Positions 33,848 to 44,385 of a stretch of DNA of 64,000 bases are shown piece by piece. The stretch is from Ruegeria meonggei (GTDB taxonomy: Bacteria > Pseudomonadota > Alphaproteobacteria > Rhodobacterales > Rhodobacteraceae): contig NZ_FWFP01000005.1 of assembly GCF_900172215.1 (NCBI RefSeq), positions 248,001-312,000 on the forward strand, written 5' to 3'. The notes below the pieces were generated by a model. The model made no database searches. It had not been told where the DNA came from and saw only the letters and a list, made by a program, of their open reading frames with translations. The stretch's first letter is position 1, and every line of letters starts with the position of its first letter. A program made the position numbers and the translations under genes.

Positions 33848-36606
33848 CAGTTCTGGCTGGCATCGGATTTACCGCGCCGTGGGTTTTGCTGGGTCTGCTG
33901 ACCCTGCCGGTCCTGTGGCTGATCCTGCGCGCTGTGCCACCGGCGCCGATCCGTCGGCTGTTCCCGGCGGTCACGCTGCTGATGGGGCTCAAGGATGAGG
34001 AAAGCGTCTCGGACCGCACCCCGTGGTGGCTGTTGCTGCTGCGGATGTTGGCGGCAGCGGCGATCATCATCGGATTGGCTGGTCCGGTCTTGAATCCCTC
34101 ACGCGATCAGGCGGGATCGGGGCCTTTGCTGCTGGTGCTGGATGCCAGCTGGGCCGGGGCAACCCGGTGGTCCTCGACCCTGGACCAGATCGACGTACAA
34201 CTGACCGAGGCCGGACGGGCGGGTCGCACGGTGGCGATCCTGACCCTGACCGAGCCGGAAACTCCGGTGTTTCAGGCCCCCGAGGCCTGGCGCGGGCGGC
34301 TACCCGGTTTGACGCCAATGCCATGGCAACCAACCACGCCGCAGGTTGACCAGACCCTGACCGCGCTGGGTCAGCTTGATGGAGGCTTTGACACCCATTG
34401 GTTCAGTGACCGGCTGGTGTTTGACGGGCATGACAGGGTTCTGGCAGCGCTACAGGCGCGCGGCGCGGTGACAGTGTATCAACCTCAATCGACGGTGGTG
34501 GCTATCCTGCCCGCCGCATATCAGGACGGGGTCATCCATCTGACCGCGCAAAGGGCTGAAGCTGGTCCGGCGAACCGTATCACCGTGTTGGCGCAAGGCC
34601 GTGATCCCGCCGGTGCCATGCGCGTTCTGCAATCGGTTGAGATGGAGTTTCCAGCCGGCGAAACTCTGGCACAGACCGAACTGGCGCTGCCCTCCGAACT
34701 GCGCGCCCGGATTACAAGGTTTGAAATACAGGGCCAGCGGTCCGCCGGGGCGCTGACGCTGACCGATGACAGCCTGCGCCGCCGCGAGGTCGCCCTGATC
34801 GCCGGGTCGCTCAACCGCGAAGGGTTAGAGCTGTTGTCGTCTTTGCACTATTTGACGCAAGTGTTGATCCCAACGGCAGATTTCGTCGAGGGGGGGCTGT
34901 TGGATGTGTTGCCTGCCAACCCGGACGTGATTGTGCTGGCCGATGTGGCGAAACTGTCCGATGGCGAACAAACCGCACTGGCTGAATGGGTCGAGCAGGG
35001 CGGGTTGCTGTTGCGCTTTGCCGGCCCGCGCATGGCCGCCAGCGATCTGGGCCGGGACGCCGAAGATATCCTGCTGCCCGTGCGACTGCGCAGCGGCGGT
35101 CGCTCGGTTGGTGGCGCGATGAGCTGGGGTGAGGCCAAAGGGCTAGCCCCATTCCCCGAGAACTCGCCCTTTTACGGGTTGGATATCCCCGGTGATGTGA
35201 CCGTCACCACGCAGGTTATGGCGCAACCGGACCCCAATCTGGCGGATCGGGTGATCGCGTCGCTGTCGGATGGCACCCCTCTGGTCACGCGCAAACCGCT
35301 GGGGCTGGGGCAGGTGGTGCTGTTCCATGTGACGGCAGACGCGGAATGGTCCAGCCTGCCACTGTCAGGCCTGTTTGTTGAGATGCTCGACCGGCTGGCC
35401 GTGGCCTCGGCGGCGAAATCGCGGCAGGAATCGCAACTGCAAGGCACCACTTGGGCACCGATTCAGGTCATGGATGGCTTTGGAACCTTGTCTGATGCGG
35501 GCAATCTGGTCGGTGTGGATGGGGTTGAGCTGGTGACGGGTACAATTGGTCCGGATCTGCGGCCCGGCTTGTACGAAAGCGGTAAACAAAAATTGGCGCT
35601 GAATGTGCTGTCTGCGGACACGGTGTTGCGCCCGGTGACCTGGCCCTCGGACGTTACTGTCAAAGGGCAGGAAGTGAACACTGAGACGCCGATCGGAGGC
35701 CTGCTGCTGAGCCTTGCGCTTTTGTTGCTGACGGTGGACGTGATCGCCTCTCTGGCGCTGTCGGGGCGGCTGGGGCTGGCTAAGGCCGCAGCGGTGGCCT
35801 TGGGCGCGGCCTTTCTGGTGCCCGAAGCACAAGCGCAGACACCCGAGGAAACAGACTTCGCGCTCAGCGCTACGCATGAGCTGGTTCTGGCCCATGTCAT
35901 GACCGGCAATGCCGAAGTGGATGATATTGCCGGTGCGGGGATGCGCGGTCTGGCGCAGACGCTGTTTTTCCGCACCTCGGTCGAACCTGCAAATCCCATC
36001 GGCGTTGATCTGGAACGTGACGAGCTGGCCTTTTTCCCGCTGCTCTATTGGCCTGTTACCCCGGATCAACCGCAACCCTCAGCCGAGGCTTACGCCAAGC
36101 TGAACGCTTATCTGCGGTCCGGTGGCATGATCCTGTTTGACACCCGCGACGCCGATATCGCCCGGTTCGGGGCCGCCAGCCCCAATGGGCGCAAGTTGCA
36201 ACAGTTGGCCGCACCGCTGAATATCCCATCGTTAGAGCCCGTTCCCCGTGACCACGTGCTGACCCGCGCCTTTTACCTGCTGCAGGACTTCCCAGGCCGT
36301 TACGCAGGCACTGAGGTCTGGGTCGAGGCTGCGCCGATGGATGCAGAACAGATCGAAGGCATGCCCTTCCGCAATCTCAACGACAACGTGACCCCTGTGG
36401 TGATCGGTGGCAACGACTGGGCCGGGGCCTGGGCCGTGGATCGCAACGGCCAGGCGCTGCTGCCGGTGGGGCGCGGCTATGCCGGTGAACGTCAGCGCGA
36501 GCTGGCCAATCGCTTTGGCGTCAATCTGGTGATGCACGTGCTGACCGGGAATTACAAATCCGATCAGGTCCATGTGCCTGCTCTGTTGGACAGGTTGGGA
36601 CAATGA
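33844..36606 (+). CDS. BatA/DUF4159 membrane protein
   Basis: 920 residues. Two N-terminal membrane helices (about 10-28 and 60-80, BatA-type), then a degenerate VWA region (LLVLDASWAGATRW has DASWA, not DxSxS, so the metal site looks lost), a long periplasmic-like beta-rich middle, a third membrane segment near 615-640 (LLLSLALLLLTVDVIASLAL), a signal-like step with a LVPEAQAQTPEE cleavage look, and a DUF4159 C-terminal domain (about 680-920: HELVLAHVMTGNAEVDDIAGAGMRGL, LRSGGMILFDTRD). It may be cleaved into two parts (inference). Fusion of BatA and DUF4159 is known in alphaproteobacteria. Coupled on both sides. Confidence 0.87.
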   Translation: MTVLAGIGFTAPWVLLGLLTLPVLWLILRAVPPAPIRRLFPAVTLLMGLKDEESVSDRTPWWLLLLRMLAAAAIIIGLAGPVLNPSRDQAGSGPLLLVLDASWAGATRWSSTLDQIDVQLTEAGRAGRTVAILTLTEPETPVFQAPEAWRGRLPGLTPMPWQPTTPQVDQTLTALGQLDGGFDTHWFSDRLVFDGHDRVLAALQARGAVTVYQPQSTVVAILPAAYQDGVIHLTAQRAEAGPANRITVLAQGRDPAGAMRVLQSVEMEFPAGETLAQTELALPSELRARITRFEIQGQRSAGALTLTDDSLRRREVALIAGSLNREGLELLSSLHYLTQVLIPTADFVEGGLLDVLPANPDVIVLADVAKLSDGEQTALAEWVEQGGLLLRFAGPRMAASDLGRDAEDILLPVRLRSGGRSVGGAMSWGEAKGLAPFPENSPFYGLDIPGDVTVTTQVMAQPDPNLADRVIASLSDGTPLVTRKPLGLGQVVLFHVTADAEWSSLPLSGLFVEMLDRLAVASAAKSRQESQLQGTTWAPIQVMDGFGTLSDAGNLVGVDGVELVTGTIGPDLRPGLYESGKQKLALNVLSADTVLRPVTWPSDVTVKGQEVNTETPIGGLLLSLALLLLTVDVIASLALSGRLGLAKAAAVALGAAFLVPEAQAQTPEETDFALSATHELVLAHVMTGNAEVDDIAGAGMRGLAQTLFFRTSVEPANPIGVDLERDELAFFPLLYWPVTPDQPQPSAEAYAKLNAYLRSGGMILFDTRDADIARFGAASPNGRKLQQLAAPLNIPSLEPVPRDHVLTRAFYLLQDFPGRYAGTEVWVEAAPMDAEQIEGMPFRNLNDNVTPVVIGGNDWAGAWAVDRNGQALLPVGRGYAGERQRELANRFGVNLVMHVLTGNYKSDQVHVPALLDRLGQ

Positions 36607-38645
36607 CAGGAACCGTCATATTCGATCCGCTGATTCCGTGGCCCGTTCTGGCCATTGTGGCTGCGATTGCAGTTGCGGGTGTCCTTCTGGCCCTGTGGCG
36701 CGGCTTGTCAGGCTGGGCGTTGCGCGGGCTGGCCGCGCTGGTGGTAATCGCGGCACTGTCGGGGCCGGTCTATCAGGTCGAAGATCGCGCACCGCTGACT
36801 GATATTGTCCTGATGATCGAGGATGAGAGCGCCAGCCAGACCCTGTCGGACCGGGCCGTGCAAACCGCGCAGGCCGCCGAAGAACTGGCCACCGAGATCG
36901 AATCCCGCACCAATACCGAGCTGCGCCGGATCAAGGTTGGCGACGGCGATGGCGACGAGGGCACGCAGGTCATGGCGGCACTGAACGCGGCTCTGGCCGA
37001 GGAACCCCGCGCCCGGATCGCAGGTATCCTTGTGGTGTCCGATGGTATCGTGCACGACGTGGATCAGGCCCCTGATCTGCCCGCGCCGATGCATCTGTTG
37101 CAAACCGGGCGCGCCGCGGATTGGGATCGTCGCCTGATTGTCCGCAACGCACCGGCCTTTGCCATTATTGGCGAGCCGGTCACTTTGACCTTGCGGGTCG
37201 AAGACAGCGGCGCTGCCCCCACCGGCGCGATCTCTGCCCCGCTTGAGATTTCGGTGGATGGGGGAGAACCGGAACAATTCACCATCCCGCTTGGCGTGGA
37301 TGTGGAATTGCCGATCTCTCTGCCCCATGGCGGGCGCAATGTCATCCAGTTCACCGTGCCCGAGGCCGAGGGCGAATTGACCGATCGCAACAACACCGCG
37401 TTGATTCAGATGAACGGTGTGCGCGACCGTCTGCGGGTTTTGCTGGTATCGGGCGAGCCGCATCCGGGCGGGCGGACATGGCGTAACCTGCTGAAATCCG
37501 ACAGCTCGGTCGATCTGGTGCATTTCACCATTCTGCGCCCGCCGGAAAAACAGGACGGTGTGCCGGTGGATGAGCTGTCTCTGATCGCCTTCCCGACCCG
37601 CGAGCTGTTTTTGGAAAAGATCAACGATTTCGACCTGATCATCTTTGACCGCTACAAGCGCCGCGGCATCCTGCCCGCAATCTATCTGGACAATGTCACC
37701 AACTATATCAACGACGGCGGCGCGGTGCTGATCGCTGCGGGGCCGGATTTTGCCACCGCTGACAGCATTTTTCGCTCGCCCCTGGCCCCGATCCTGCCGG
37801 CACAACCCACTGCGCGCGTGATTGAGGAACGGTTTGTGCCGATGGTCACGGATCTGGGCCATCGGCACCCGGTGACCACGAATCTGGGCGATTCCGAGGA
37901 TTGGGGCGCATGGTTGCGCCAGATCGATGTCAAACACCGCTCGGGTGAGCTGTTGATGACCGGCGTGGATGACCGGCCACTTCTGGTGCTGGACCGGGTT
38001 GGTGAGGGGCGTGTGGCGCTGCTGGCTTCGGACCACGCCTGGTTGTGGAGCCGGGGGTTTGAGGGCGGCGGTCCGCAGTTGGAGCTGCTGCGGCGTCTGG
38101 CCCACTGGATGATGAAAGAGCCCGAGCTTGAGGAAGAAGCCCTATGGGCCGAGGCCAACGGCCGGGTCATGCGCATCATCCGCCAGACGCTTGAGGATGA
38201 GGTCGGGCCGGTGACTGTAACCCGCCCGAACGGTGAAACGCTTGAGATCACGCTGGAAGAGGTCTCACCGGGTCGGTTCGAAGCGTTGTATTTCGGGCCT
38301 GAGATTGGCCTTTATCGCCTGCAGGAAGGTGAACAAACGGCGGTGATCGGGTTGGGGCCTGCAGCACCAAAAGAGTTCGAACAGACCATCGCAACAGGTG
38401 AGGTGCTTGCGCCCGTATTGGCCGACCTGCGCGGCGGGGTTATCGCGCTTGAAAACGGTCTGCCCTCGATCCGCACCGTGCGCGCTGGGCGCCCGGCCGC
38501 GGGGCGCGGCTGGATCGGGCTGACCCCACGCAACGCCTATGAAACCCGCGACGTAACCCAGGCCGGGCTGTTGCCACCCTGGTTGGTTCTGTTGCTTGCA
38601 GGTGGTTTCCTGCTGGGCGGCTGGTTACGCGAAGGGCGGCGCTGA
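36603..38645 (+). CDS. Large membrane protein of the MoxR operon
   Basis: 680 residues. Two helices at the start (about 11-31 and 37-57), an extracytoplasmic region, and one helix at the C-terminus (PWLVLLLAGGFLLGGWL). The central domain about 270-490 (RVLLVSGEPHPGGRTWRNLL, FDLIIFDRYKRRG, GGAVLIAAGPDFAT) has the GATase1/ThuA-like fold seen in partner proteins of DUF4159 operons. The start region LTDIVLMIEDESASQ could be a VWA relic. Last gene of the coupled operon; function unknown, presumably envelope surveillance (inference). Confidence 0.82.
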   Translation: MTGTVIFDPLIPWPVLAIVAAIAVAGVLLALWRGLSGWALRGLAALVVIAALSGPVYQVEDRAPLTDIVLMIEDESASQTLSDRAVQTAQAAEELATEIESRTNTELRRIKVGDGDGDEGTQVMAALNAALAEEPRARIAGILVVSDGIVHDVDQAPDLPAPMHLLQTGRAADWDRRLIVRNAPAFAIIGEPVTLTLRVEDSGAAPTGAISAPLEISVDGGEPEQFTIPLGVDVELPISLPHGGRNVIQFTVPEAEGELTDRNNTALIQMNGVRDRLRVLLVSGEPHPGGRTWRNLLKSDSSVDLVHFTILRPPEKQDGVPVDELSLIAFPTRELFLEKINDFDLIIFDRYKRRGILPAIYLDNVTNYINDGGAVLIAAGPDFATADSIFRSPLAPILPAQPTARVIEERFVPMVTDLGHRHPVTTNLGDSEDWGAWLRQIDVKHRSGELLMTGVDDRPLLVLDRVGEGRVALLASDHAWLWSRGFEGGGPQLELLRRLAHWMMKEPELEEEALWAEANGRVMRIIRQTLEDEVGPVTVTRPNGETLEITLEEVSPGRFEALYFGPEIGLYRLQEGEQTAVIGLGPAAPKEFEQTIATGEVLAPVLADLRGGVIALENGLPSIRTVRAGRPAAGRGWIGLTPRNAYETRDVTQAGLLPPWLVLLLAGGFLLGGWLREGRR

Positions 38646-38801
38646 GTTTGACGGACATATCCGCCAGCGCTCGGGTTATCGCCAACGACCAACACCAGAT
38701 CGGCCGCAAACATCGGGCGTGCACCAAAACAGAGGCAACGGCTTAAACACTTTTTCACGCTCTGTCGGGATGCTGGGTGCGGGTAATTCCGGGATCGGCA
38801 G

Positions 38802-41003
38802 ATGAGTCTTGTAACCAAACTGGCACAGGAAAGACGCGCGCGGCTGGCGGCTGAGCGGTTGTTGGAAATGAAGCAGACCGAACTGTCAGCGGCCAACCGC
38901 AAACTGGGTTTGCACGCTGTGGCACTGACCAAACGTATCGGCGAAACGCAGGCCGAGGTTGAAACGGTGCGCGACGAAAACGAAAAGGTCAAATCCGACC
39001 TGACCGTGGCCCATGCCAAGATCGAAGTGGCTGAGCGCCGGTTATGGCATTCGATTCAGACCATTCAGGACGGCTTTGCCTTTTTTGACGACCAGAACCG
39101 CCTGATTGGGGCCAACGCGGCCTATCTGCGTGTGTTTGAGGGTGTGGACGAGGTTGCGCCGGGCATTGCCTATGCCCGCATTCTAGAAGTTTTGATGGCC
39201 GAGGGGCTGATTGATATCGGCTCGGAGCCGCCGGCTGAATGGCAGGCCAGAATGCTGGCGCGCTGGGCGGAACCACACCCTGAATCCGTTGTGATCAAGC
39301 TGTGGAATGGTCAGTATTTCAAGTTGATCGATCAGCGCGGCAATGGCGGCGACACGGTCAGTCTGGGCCTGAATATCACCGCCTCGGTCCGGCATGAGAC
39401 CGAGTTGAAGACCGCCCGCAAACGGGCGGAGGCTGCCAACCGTGCGAAATCGGCCTTTCTGGCCAATATGAGCCACGAGATCCGAACCCCGATGAACGGC
39501 ATTGTCGGGATGACCGAGTTGATGTCGGAAACGCCACTGGACGATGAACAACGGCTCTACCTCAATACGATCCGCAATTCCGGTGAGGCGTTGCTGGTGA
39601 TCATCAACGACGTTTTGGACTACTCCAAGATCGAGGCCGACAAGCTGATCCTGCACCCCGAACAGTTTGATTTCGAACGCTGCATTCTTGAGGTGGCGAT
39701 GCTGTTGCAGCCCAGCGTACGGGACAAGGGGCTGTCGTTGCTGGTCGATTATGACCTGTTCCTGCCCACCCTGTTTGTGGGCGACCCCGGTCGCGTGCGG
39801 CAGGTTCTGACCAATCTGGTGGGCAATGCGGTCAAATTTACCTCAGAGGGTCACGTCCTGATCCGCGTCACCGGTGTGCCCAACGCAGAGCCCGACACGT
39901 GTGACATACATGTGGCGATTGAAGACACTGGTATCGGGATCGATGCGGACAAAATCGGGCACATCTTTGGCGAATTCAACCAGGTCGAGGATGAGCGCAA
40001 CCGTCAGTTTGAAGGCACCGGGCTTGGTCTGTCCATCACCAAACGTCTGATCACGCTGATGGGCGGAGCTGTGTGGGTCGAAAGCGAGCCGGGGCAGGGG
40101 TCGTGTTTCGGGTTCCGTATTTCGCTGCCCACGGCAGAAGGCCCGCAACCAGCGCCGCCCGATCTGGCAGATTGCCTGCGCCATGTGATCGTGGTCGAGG
40201 ATATGGCCGTCAACCGCGCCATCCTGTCCAAACAGCTGGGTCGGTTGGGCTCTCACGTGACCGTCTGCGCAACGGGGGGAGAGGCGCTGGACGCCGTAGA
40301 TGACAGTGTGGATCTTTTGCTGTGCGATCACGACCTGCCGGATATGGACAGTCTGGAACTGGCAAGCACGCTACAAAAACGGGGCTGGGACGATCTGCCC
40401 GTAGTGGTGATGTCGGTCAATCCCGGCGTTGTTCACGCCAACCCGGCGCGCCACCTGATCGACGGGGTCTTGCAGAAACCGATCCCGCGGGCCGAGCTAT
40501 ATTCCCGCCTGACCGCCCTAAGCCATGGGCCGCGCGCGTCAGCGGCCGAGCCGGAAACCCCAATGCCGGTCGAAGTGCCCAAAACCCTCCGGCTGATGCG
40601 GGTCCTGGCGGCCGAGGATAACCGGACCAATCAATTGATCCTGAAAAAGATGGTGAAAGATCTGAACATCGATCTGAAATTCGTCAGCAACGGGGTTGAA
40701 GCGGTGCAAGCCCATCTCGACTTTGATCCGGATTTGATCTTCATGGATATCTCGATGCCCAAAATGGACGGCAAACAGGCCACGGTCGAGATCAGACGGC
40801 GCGAAGTTGAAACCGGGCGTCACGTGCCGATTGTTGCCCTGACGGCGCATGCCATGGCGGGGGATGATCAGGGTATTCTGTCCGCCGGGCTGGATCATTA
40901 TCTGACGAAGCCGCTGCAAAAGCGGAAAATCCAACGGATGATCTTGGATCACCAGCCCGAAGTTGCTCTGCCCGTCATTGCCGAGGATGCGTTGCCCGAC
41001 TAG
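38802..41003 (+). CDS. Hybrid sensor histidine kinase with two receiver domains
   Basis: 733 residues, no membrane segment, so cytosolic. N-terminal coiled coil (about 1-75), PAS domain (about 78-200: [23 protein letters not shown]), HisKA with His225 in [11 protein letters not shown], HATPase ([22 protein letters not shown]), first receiver with the phospho-Asp at about 509 (LLLCDHDLP) and second receiver with Asp about 649 ([11 protein letters not shown]). Both receivers keep their phospho-Asp and the Lys of a (V/T)KPI/KPL motif. The usual Hpt domain is absent, so a separate Hpt protein would complete a phosphorelay. 156 bases downstream of the MoxR operon. Confidence 0.93.
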   Translation: MSLVTKLAQERRARLAAERLLEMKQTELSAANRKLGLHAVALTKRIGETQAEVETVRDENEKVKSDLTVAHAKIEVAERRLWHSIQTIQDGFAFFDDQNRLIGANAAYLRVFEGVDEVAPGIAYARILEVLMAEGLIDIGSEPPAEWQARMLARWAEPHPESVVIKLWNGQYFKLIDQRGNGGDTVSLGLNITASVRHETELKTARKRAEAANRAKSAFLANMSHEIRTPMNGIVGMTELMSETPLDDEQRLYLNTIRNSGEALLVIINDVLDYSKIEADKLILHPEQFDFERCILEVAMLLQPSVRDKGLSLLVDYDLFLPTLFVGDPGRVRQVLTNLVGNAVKFTSEGHVLIRVTGVPNAEPDTCDIHVAIEDTGIGIDADKIGHIFGEFNQVEDERNRQFEGTGLGLSITKRLITLMGGAVWVESEPGQGSCFGFRISLPTAEGPQPAPPDLADCLRHVIVVEDMAVNRAILSKQLGRLGSHVTVCATGGEALDAVDDSVDLLLCDHDLPDMDSLELASTLQKRGWDDLPVVVMSVNPGVVHANPARHLIDGVLQKPIPRAELYSRLTALSHGPRASAAEPETPMPVEVPKTLRLMRVLAAEDNRTNQLILKKMVKDLNIDLKFVSNGVEAVQAHLDFDPDLIFMDISMPKMDGKQATVEIRRREVETGRHVPIVALTAHAMAGDDQGILSAGLDHYLTKPLQKRKIQRMILDHQPEVALPVIAEDALPD

Positions 41004-41012
41004 GCTGATCCC

Positions 41013-41474
41013 ATGTCAGACAATCGTGGATTTCAGCCGCGCGCCCTGGGCGAGATCGCCATTCGCTGTGCCGATATGGGGGCGATGGTGGCGTTTTATG
41101 AAGACGTGATCGGGCTGGAGCGCCTGAGCGGCGATCATAACAGCGCCATCACGTTCTTTCGCATTGCCGAAGGGTTTGGCGGTCATACGCAGGTATTGGC
41201 GCTGTTTCACCATTCCGCCGCCCCACGCCCTGGTCTGCACCCCAGCGGTGCACAGAGGCCAGCGACCGGTGCGGGCTCATCGCTGCATCACATAGCTCTG
41301 TCGCTGTCTTTTGCCGAACAAGACGCTGTGAAGCGTTGGTATAACAAGATCGGTCAGCCCTACCGCGTGGAGCAATTCGGCTGGATCGGCTGGCGCGGTA
41401 TTTTCACTGAAGACCCCGAGGGCAATACGGTCGAACTGGTCGCCTATGATCCTTCGATGCTGGATCAGGCCTGA
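41013..41474 (+). CDS. VOC-family (glyoxalase/dioxygenase fold) protein
   Basis: 153 residues. Two beta-alpha-beta-beta-beta modules: LGEIAIRCADMGAMVAFYEDVIGLERL with the metal site Glu, then a middle insertion, LHHIALSLSFAEQDAVKRWYNKIG and GWRGIFTEDPEGNTVELVAYDPS. Substrate unknown. Nine bases after the kinase stop, so possibly co-transcribed. Its end overlaps the yaaA gene end on the opposite strand. Confidence 0.85.
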   Translation: MSDNRGFQPRALGEIAIRCADMGAMVAFYEDVIGLERLSGDHNSAITFFRIAEGFGGHTQVLALFHHSAAPRPGLHPSGAQRPATGAGSSLHHIALSLSFAEQDAVKRWYNKIGQPYRVEQFGWIGWRGIFTEDPEGNTVELVAYDPSMLDQA

Positions 41475-42235
41475 TAGGGGCGCACGAAGACGGGTTTGTC
41501 TTGTTCTGACAGATCCGGGCGGTAGGCATAGCCGCCAGAATCGAATTCCAGCAAGCCTTTGGGATCGGTCAGGCGGTGCTGAATGACATGGCGTGCCATC
41601 GCTCCACGCGCTTTTTTGGCGAAAAAACTGACGATCTTGGGGGTGCCTGCTTTGTCTTCCATGAAAACCGGCGTGATGACCCGCAGTTTGAGCGCCCTCA
41701 GGTCGACAGCCCCGAAATATTCCTGACTGGCGCAGTTGATCAGGACATTGCTGCCAACTTCCTCGGCTTGGGCGTTCAGCGCCTTGCTCAACTGATCGCG
41801 CCAATATTCATACAGGTTCTTGCCGCGGCGGGTTTTCAGCTTGCTGCCCATTTCCAGACGATAGGCCTGAATCGCATCCAGCGGACGCAACACGCCGTAA
41901 AGGCCGGACAGAATGCGCAGATGATCCTGCGCCCAGGCCATCTCATCCGCATCCAGCGAGGTGGCCTCAAGCCCCTGATAGGTGTCGCCAGCAAAGGCCA
42001 GCGCGGCGGGACGGGTCGCATCTGCGGCGGGCGCATCAGAAAAGGCGCGATACCGGTCGCGATTCAACCGTGCCAGATCATCGCTCAGATCCATCAGGTT
42101 TTTCAGATCGCCCAGCGTCAGATTGCGGGCGGTTTTCGACAACCGGATCGCGTCGTCCTGAAAGTCGGGTTGGGTGGCCTCGACATCCCGTTCTGCCCAG
42201 TCCAGCCGTTTGGCCGGGGAAATCACTACCAGCAT
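41465..42235 (-). CDS. yaaA: Peroxide stress protein YaaA
   Basis: 256 residues. YaaA signatures: MLVVISPAKRLDW at the start, AFAGDTYQGLEATSLDADEM, RILSGLYGVLRPLDAIQAYRLEMG and LINCASQEYFGAVD. YaaA limits iron-driven damage during peroxide stress in E. coli; the family binds DNA. Located next to recQ on the same strand, 33 bases downstream of it, so the two may form a small DNA-damage transcript. Confidence 0.94.
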   Translation of the reverse strand: MLVVISPAKRLDWAERDVEATQPDFQDDAIRLSKTARNLTLGDLKNLMDLSDDLARLNRDRYRAFSDAPAADATRPAALAFAGDTYQGLEATSLDADEMAWAQDHLRILSGLYGVLRPLDAIQAYRLEMGSKLKTRRGKNLYEYWRDQLSKALNAQAEEVGSNVLINCASQEYFGAVDLRALKLRVITPVFMEDKAGTPKIVSFFAKKARGAMARHVIQHRLTDPKGLLEFDSGGYAYRPDLSEQDKPVFVRPYQA

Positions 42236-42268
42236 ATCCGCCCTCGTTTCTTGCCTGTATCGGGATAT

Positions 42269-44308
42269 CTAGCCCGCCACGCGCAGCACGTCCAGAAAGG
42301 CCGCGCCAAACCTTTCGTGACGACGGTCGCCCAGCAGCTTTTCGATCGCTTGCGGATCGTCAGAGCGCAGTTGCGCGACCTTGGCCAGTTGCGAGGCTGA
42401 ACAGGTCAGTGGCTTGTCTATCCCGTCGGGTCCCCGCGATAGTTGCGATTGCACTTCCAGCAGCCGGTCGTAGATCTCGCCTTGATCGCGCCCGGCCAGT
42501 TTGCGCCGCGCCGGATGCAGTTCCTCGACCGCGCCGGTCAGAACCTCAAGGAATGTGACTCCGTAGCGTTCCAGCTTTTTTGCGCCAATCCCGCTGATTC
42601 GGGCCATGTCGTCCAGATTGGCGGGGCGGGTTTCGGCCATCTCGATCAGGGTGCGATCAGGGAAGATAACATAGGCCGGAACGCGTGCGGATTCGGCCAG
42701 CGCGCGGCGCTTGGCCTTGAGCGCAGATAGCAGCGGCGCGTCTTCCTCGGACACCATGGCCTTGACGGCAGGGCGTCGCGTGGCCTTGCGGAGCGTGTCC
42801 TTGCGCAGGTTGATCTGGGCTTCACCTTTCAGGATCGGTTTCGCGGCCTCGGTCATGCGCAACGCGCCGTGGCGGTCAGGGTCGGGGCGAACCAGATCAT
42901 GGCCCATCATTTGCCGGAAAATCGCTTGCCACTGGGGCCGCGACCAGTCCTTGCCGATACCGTAGGTGGACAGCGCATCATGGCGACGGGCGCGGATCTT
43001 GTCGGTCTCGTTTCCCAGCAGGATGTCGATCAGATGGCCTGCACCGAACCATTCTTCGGTGCGCAGGATTGCGGACAGGGCCATGCGGACAGGGGTTGTG
43101 CCATCAAAGATTTCGGGCGGCGTGTCGCACAGATCACATTTGCCGCAAGATTCGGTCTGTTCGCCGAAATACCCCAGCAAAGTCTGGCGGCGACAGGCCA
43201 GCGACTCGGCCAGTCCCAGCAGAGAATTCAGCCGCGCGTGGTCGGCCATGCGCCGTTCGGACGGTGCAAGCCCTTCGTCGATCTGCGACCGACGCAGGCG
43301 GATATCATCCGCGCCAAACAGGGTCAGGGTTTCAGCAGGTCCGCCATCACGGCCCGCACGGCCGATTTCCTGGTAGTAGGCCTCGATCGATTTGGGCAGG
43401 TCGGAATGGGCGACCCAGCGGATATCGGGTTTGTCGATGCCCATGCCAAAGGCGACAGTTGCAACCACGATCAGGCCATCTTCGCGGGCAAAACGGGTCT
43501 CGACGATGCGGCGATCCTCGGCCTCCATCCCGCCGTGATAGTGACAGGCCGAATGCCCTTCGGCACGCAGGGCCTGTGCCAGCACCTCGGTCTTGTTGCG
43601 AGTGCCGCAATAGACAATGCCCGACTGGGTTTTGCGGGCAGCGGCAAAGTCGAGGATCTGTTTGCGCGGTCCGTCCTTGGCGGCAAAGGCCAGATGGATA
43701 TTGGGTCGGTCGAACCCGCGCAGGAATTTGCGCGGGGCGCTGCCATCAAACAGCTTTTCAACAATCTCGTCCTGCGTTTCTGCATCCGCCGTGGCGGTGA
43801 AGGCCGCCAGCGGAACATCCAACGCGCGCCGCAGTTCTCCGATCCGAAGGTAGTCGGGTCGGAAATCATGGCCCCATTGGCTGACGCAATGGGCCTCGTC
43901 CACCGCAATCAGGCTGACATTGATCCGGCGCAGCATCCCCATCGCCGACCCGGCGGCCAGCCGTTCGGGGGCCATGTAAAGCAGCTTGAGCCGCCCGGCT
44001 TCCAGCGCTTCCCACACAGCGTCGGTTTCTTCGGGGGTGTTGCCGGATGTCAAAGCGCCCGCCTCGACACCGGCCTCTTGCAGCCCGCGCACCTGATCGC
44101 GCATCAGGGCGATCAGCGGGGAAATCACCACCGTGACCCCATCGCGCAGCAGCGCAGGCAGCTGAAAACACAGGGATTTACCACCCCCGGTCGGCATGAT
44201 GGCCAGCACGTTTTCGCCTGCGGTCACGGCATCGACGATCTCCTCCTGACCGGGTCGGAAGTCATCGAATCCAAAGACATCTCGCAGCAAGGGTGCGGCG
44301 TCGAACAT
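42269..44308 (-). CDS. recQ: ATP-dependent DNA helicase RecQ
   Basis: 679 residues. Helicase motifs: Walker A GGGKSLCFQLPAL (about 41-53), motif II DEAH (HCVSQWGHDFRPDYL follows), motif VI HSDLPKSIEAYYQEIGRAGRDG, zinc Cys cluster CRRQTLLGYFGEQTESCGKCDLCD, then RQC and C-terminal HRDC (PARKLAGRDQGEIY). A full-length RecQ that unwinds forks and recombination intermediates. Preceded by yggT, and a 10-bp imperfect inverted repeat at 44321-44352 lies just upstream. Confidence 0.96.
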   Translation of the reverse strand: MFDAAPLLRDVFGFDDFRPGQEEIVDAVTAGENVLAIMPTGGGKSLCFQLPALLRDGVTVVISPLIALMRDQVRGLQEAGVEAGALTSGNTPEETDAVWEALEAGRLKLLYMAPERLAAGSAMGMLRRINVSLIAVDEAHCVSQWGHDFRPDYLRIGELRRALDVPLAAFTATADAETQDEIVEKLFDGSAPRKFLRGFDRPNIHLAFAAKDGPRKQILDFAAARKTQSGIVYCGTRNKTEVLAQALRAEGHSACHYHGGMEAEDRRIVETRFAREDGLIVVATVAFGMGIDKPDIRWVAHSDLPKSIEAYYQEIGRAGRDGGPAETLTLFGADDIRLRRSQIDEGLAPSERRMADHARLNSLLGLAESLACRRQTLLGYFGEQTESCGKCDLCDTPPEIFDGTTPVRMALSAILRTEEWFGAGHLIDILLGNETDKIRARRHDALSTYGIGKDWSRPQWQAIFRQMMGHDLVRPDPDRHGALRMTEAAKPILKGEAQINLRKDTLRKATRRPAVKAMVSEEDAPLLSALKAKRRALAESARVPAYVIFPDRTLIEMAETRPANLDDMARISGIGAKKLERYGVTFLEVLTGAVEELHPARRKLAGRDQGEIYDRLLEVQSQLSRGPDGIDKPLTCSASQLAKVAQLRSDDPQAIEKLLGDRRHERFGAAFLDVLRVAG

Positions 44309-44320
44309 ATGCGGGGTGAC

Positions 44321-44352
44321 CCTGTTTTAAGGTTTATCTGCTCTTAAACAGG
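44321..44352. repeat. Imperfect inverted repeat upstream of recQ
   Basis: CCTGTTTTAAG (44321-44331) and CTTAAACAGG (44343-44352) are complementary apart from one unpaired base. No T-run follows on the minus strand. It lies 12 bases upstream of the recQ start and might be a protein site or a weak leader hairpin. Confidence 0.35.
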
Positions 44353-44385
44353 ACAATCACATACTAAGAATCGGGGAACAAGTGG

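Noticed and set aside
42869-44347. 492-codon plus frame opposite recQ
   Set aside because: Shadow of recQ; the real helicase motifs are on the minus strand.
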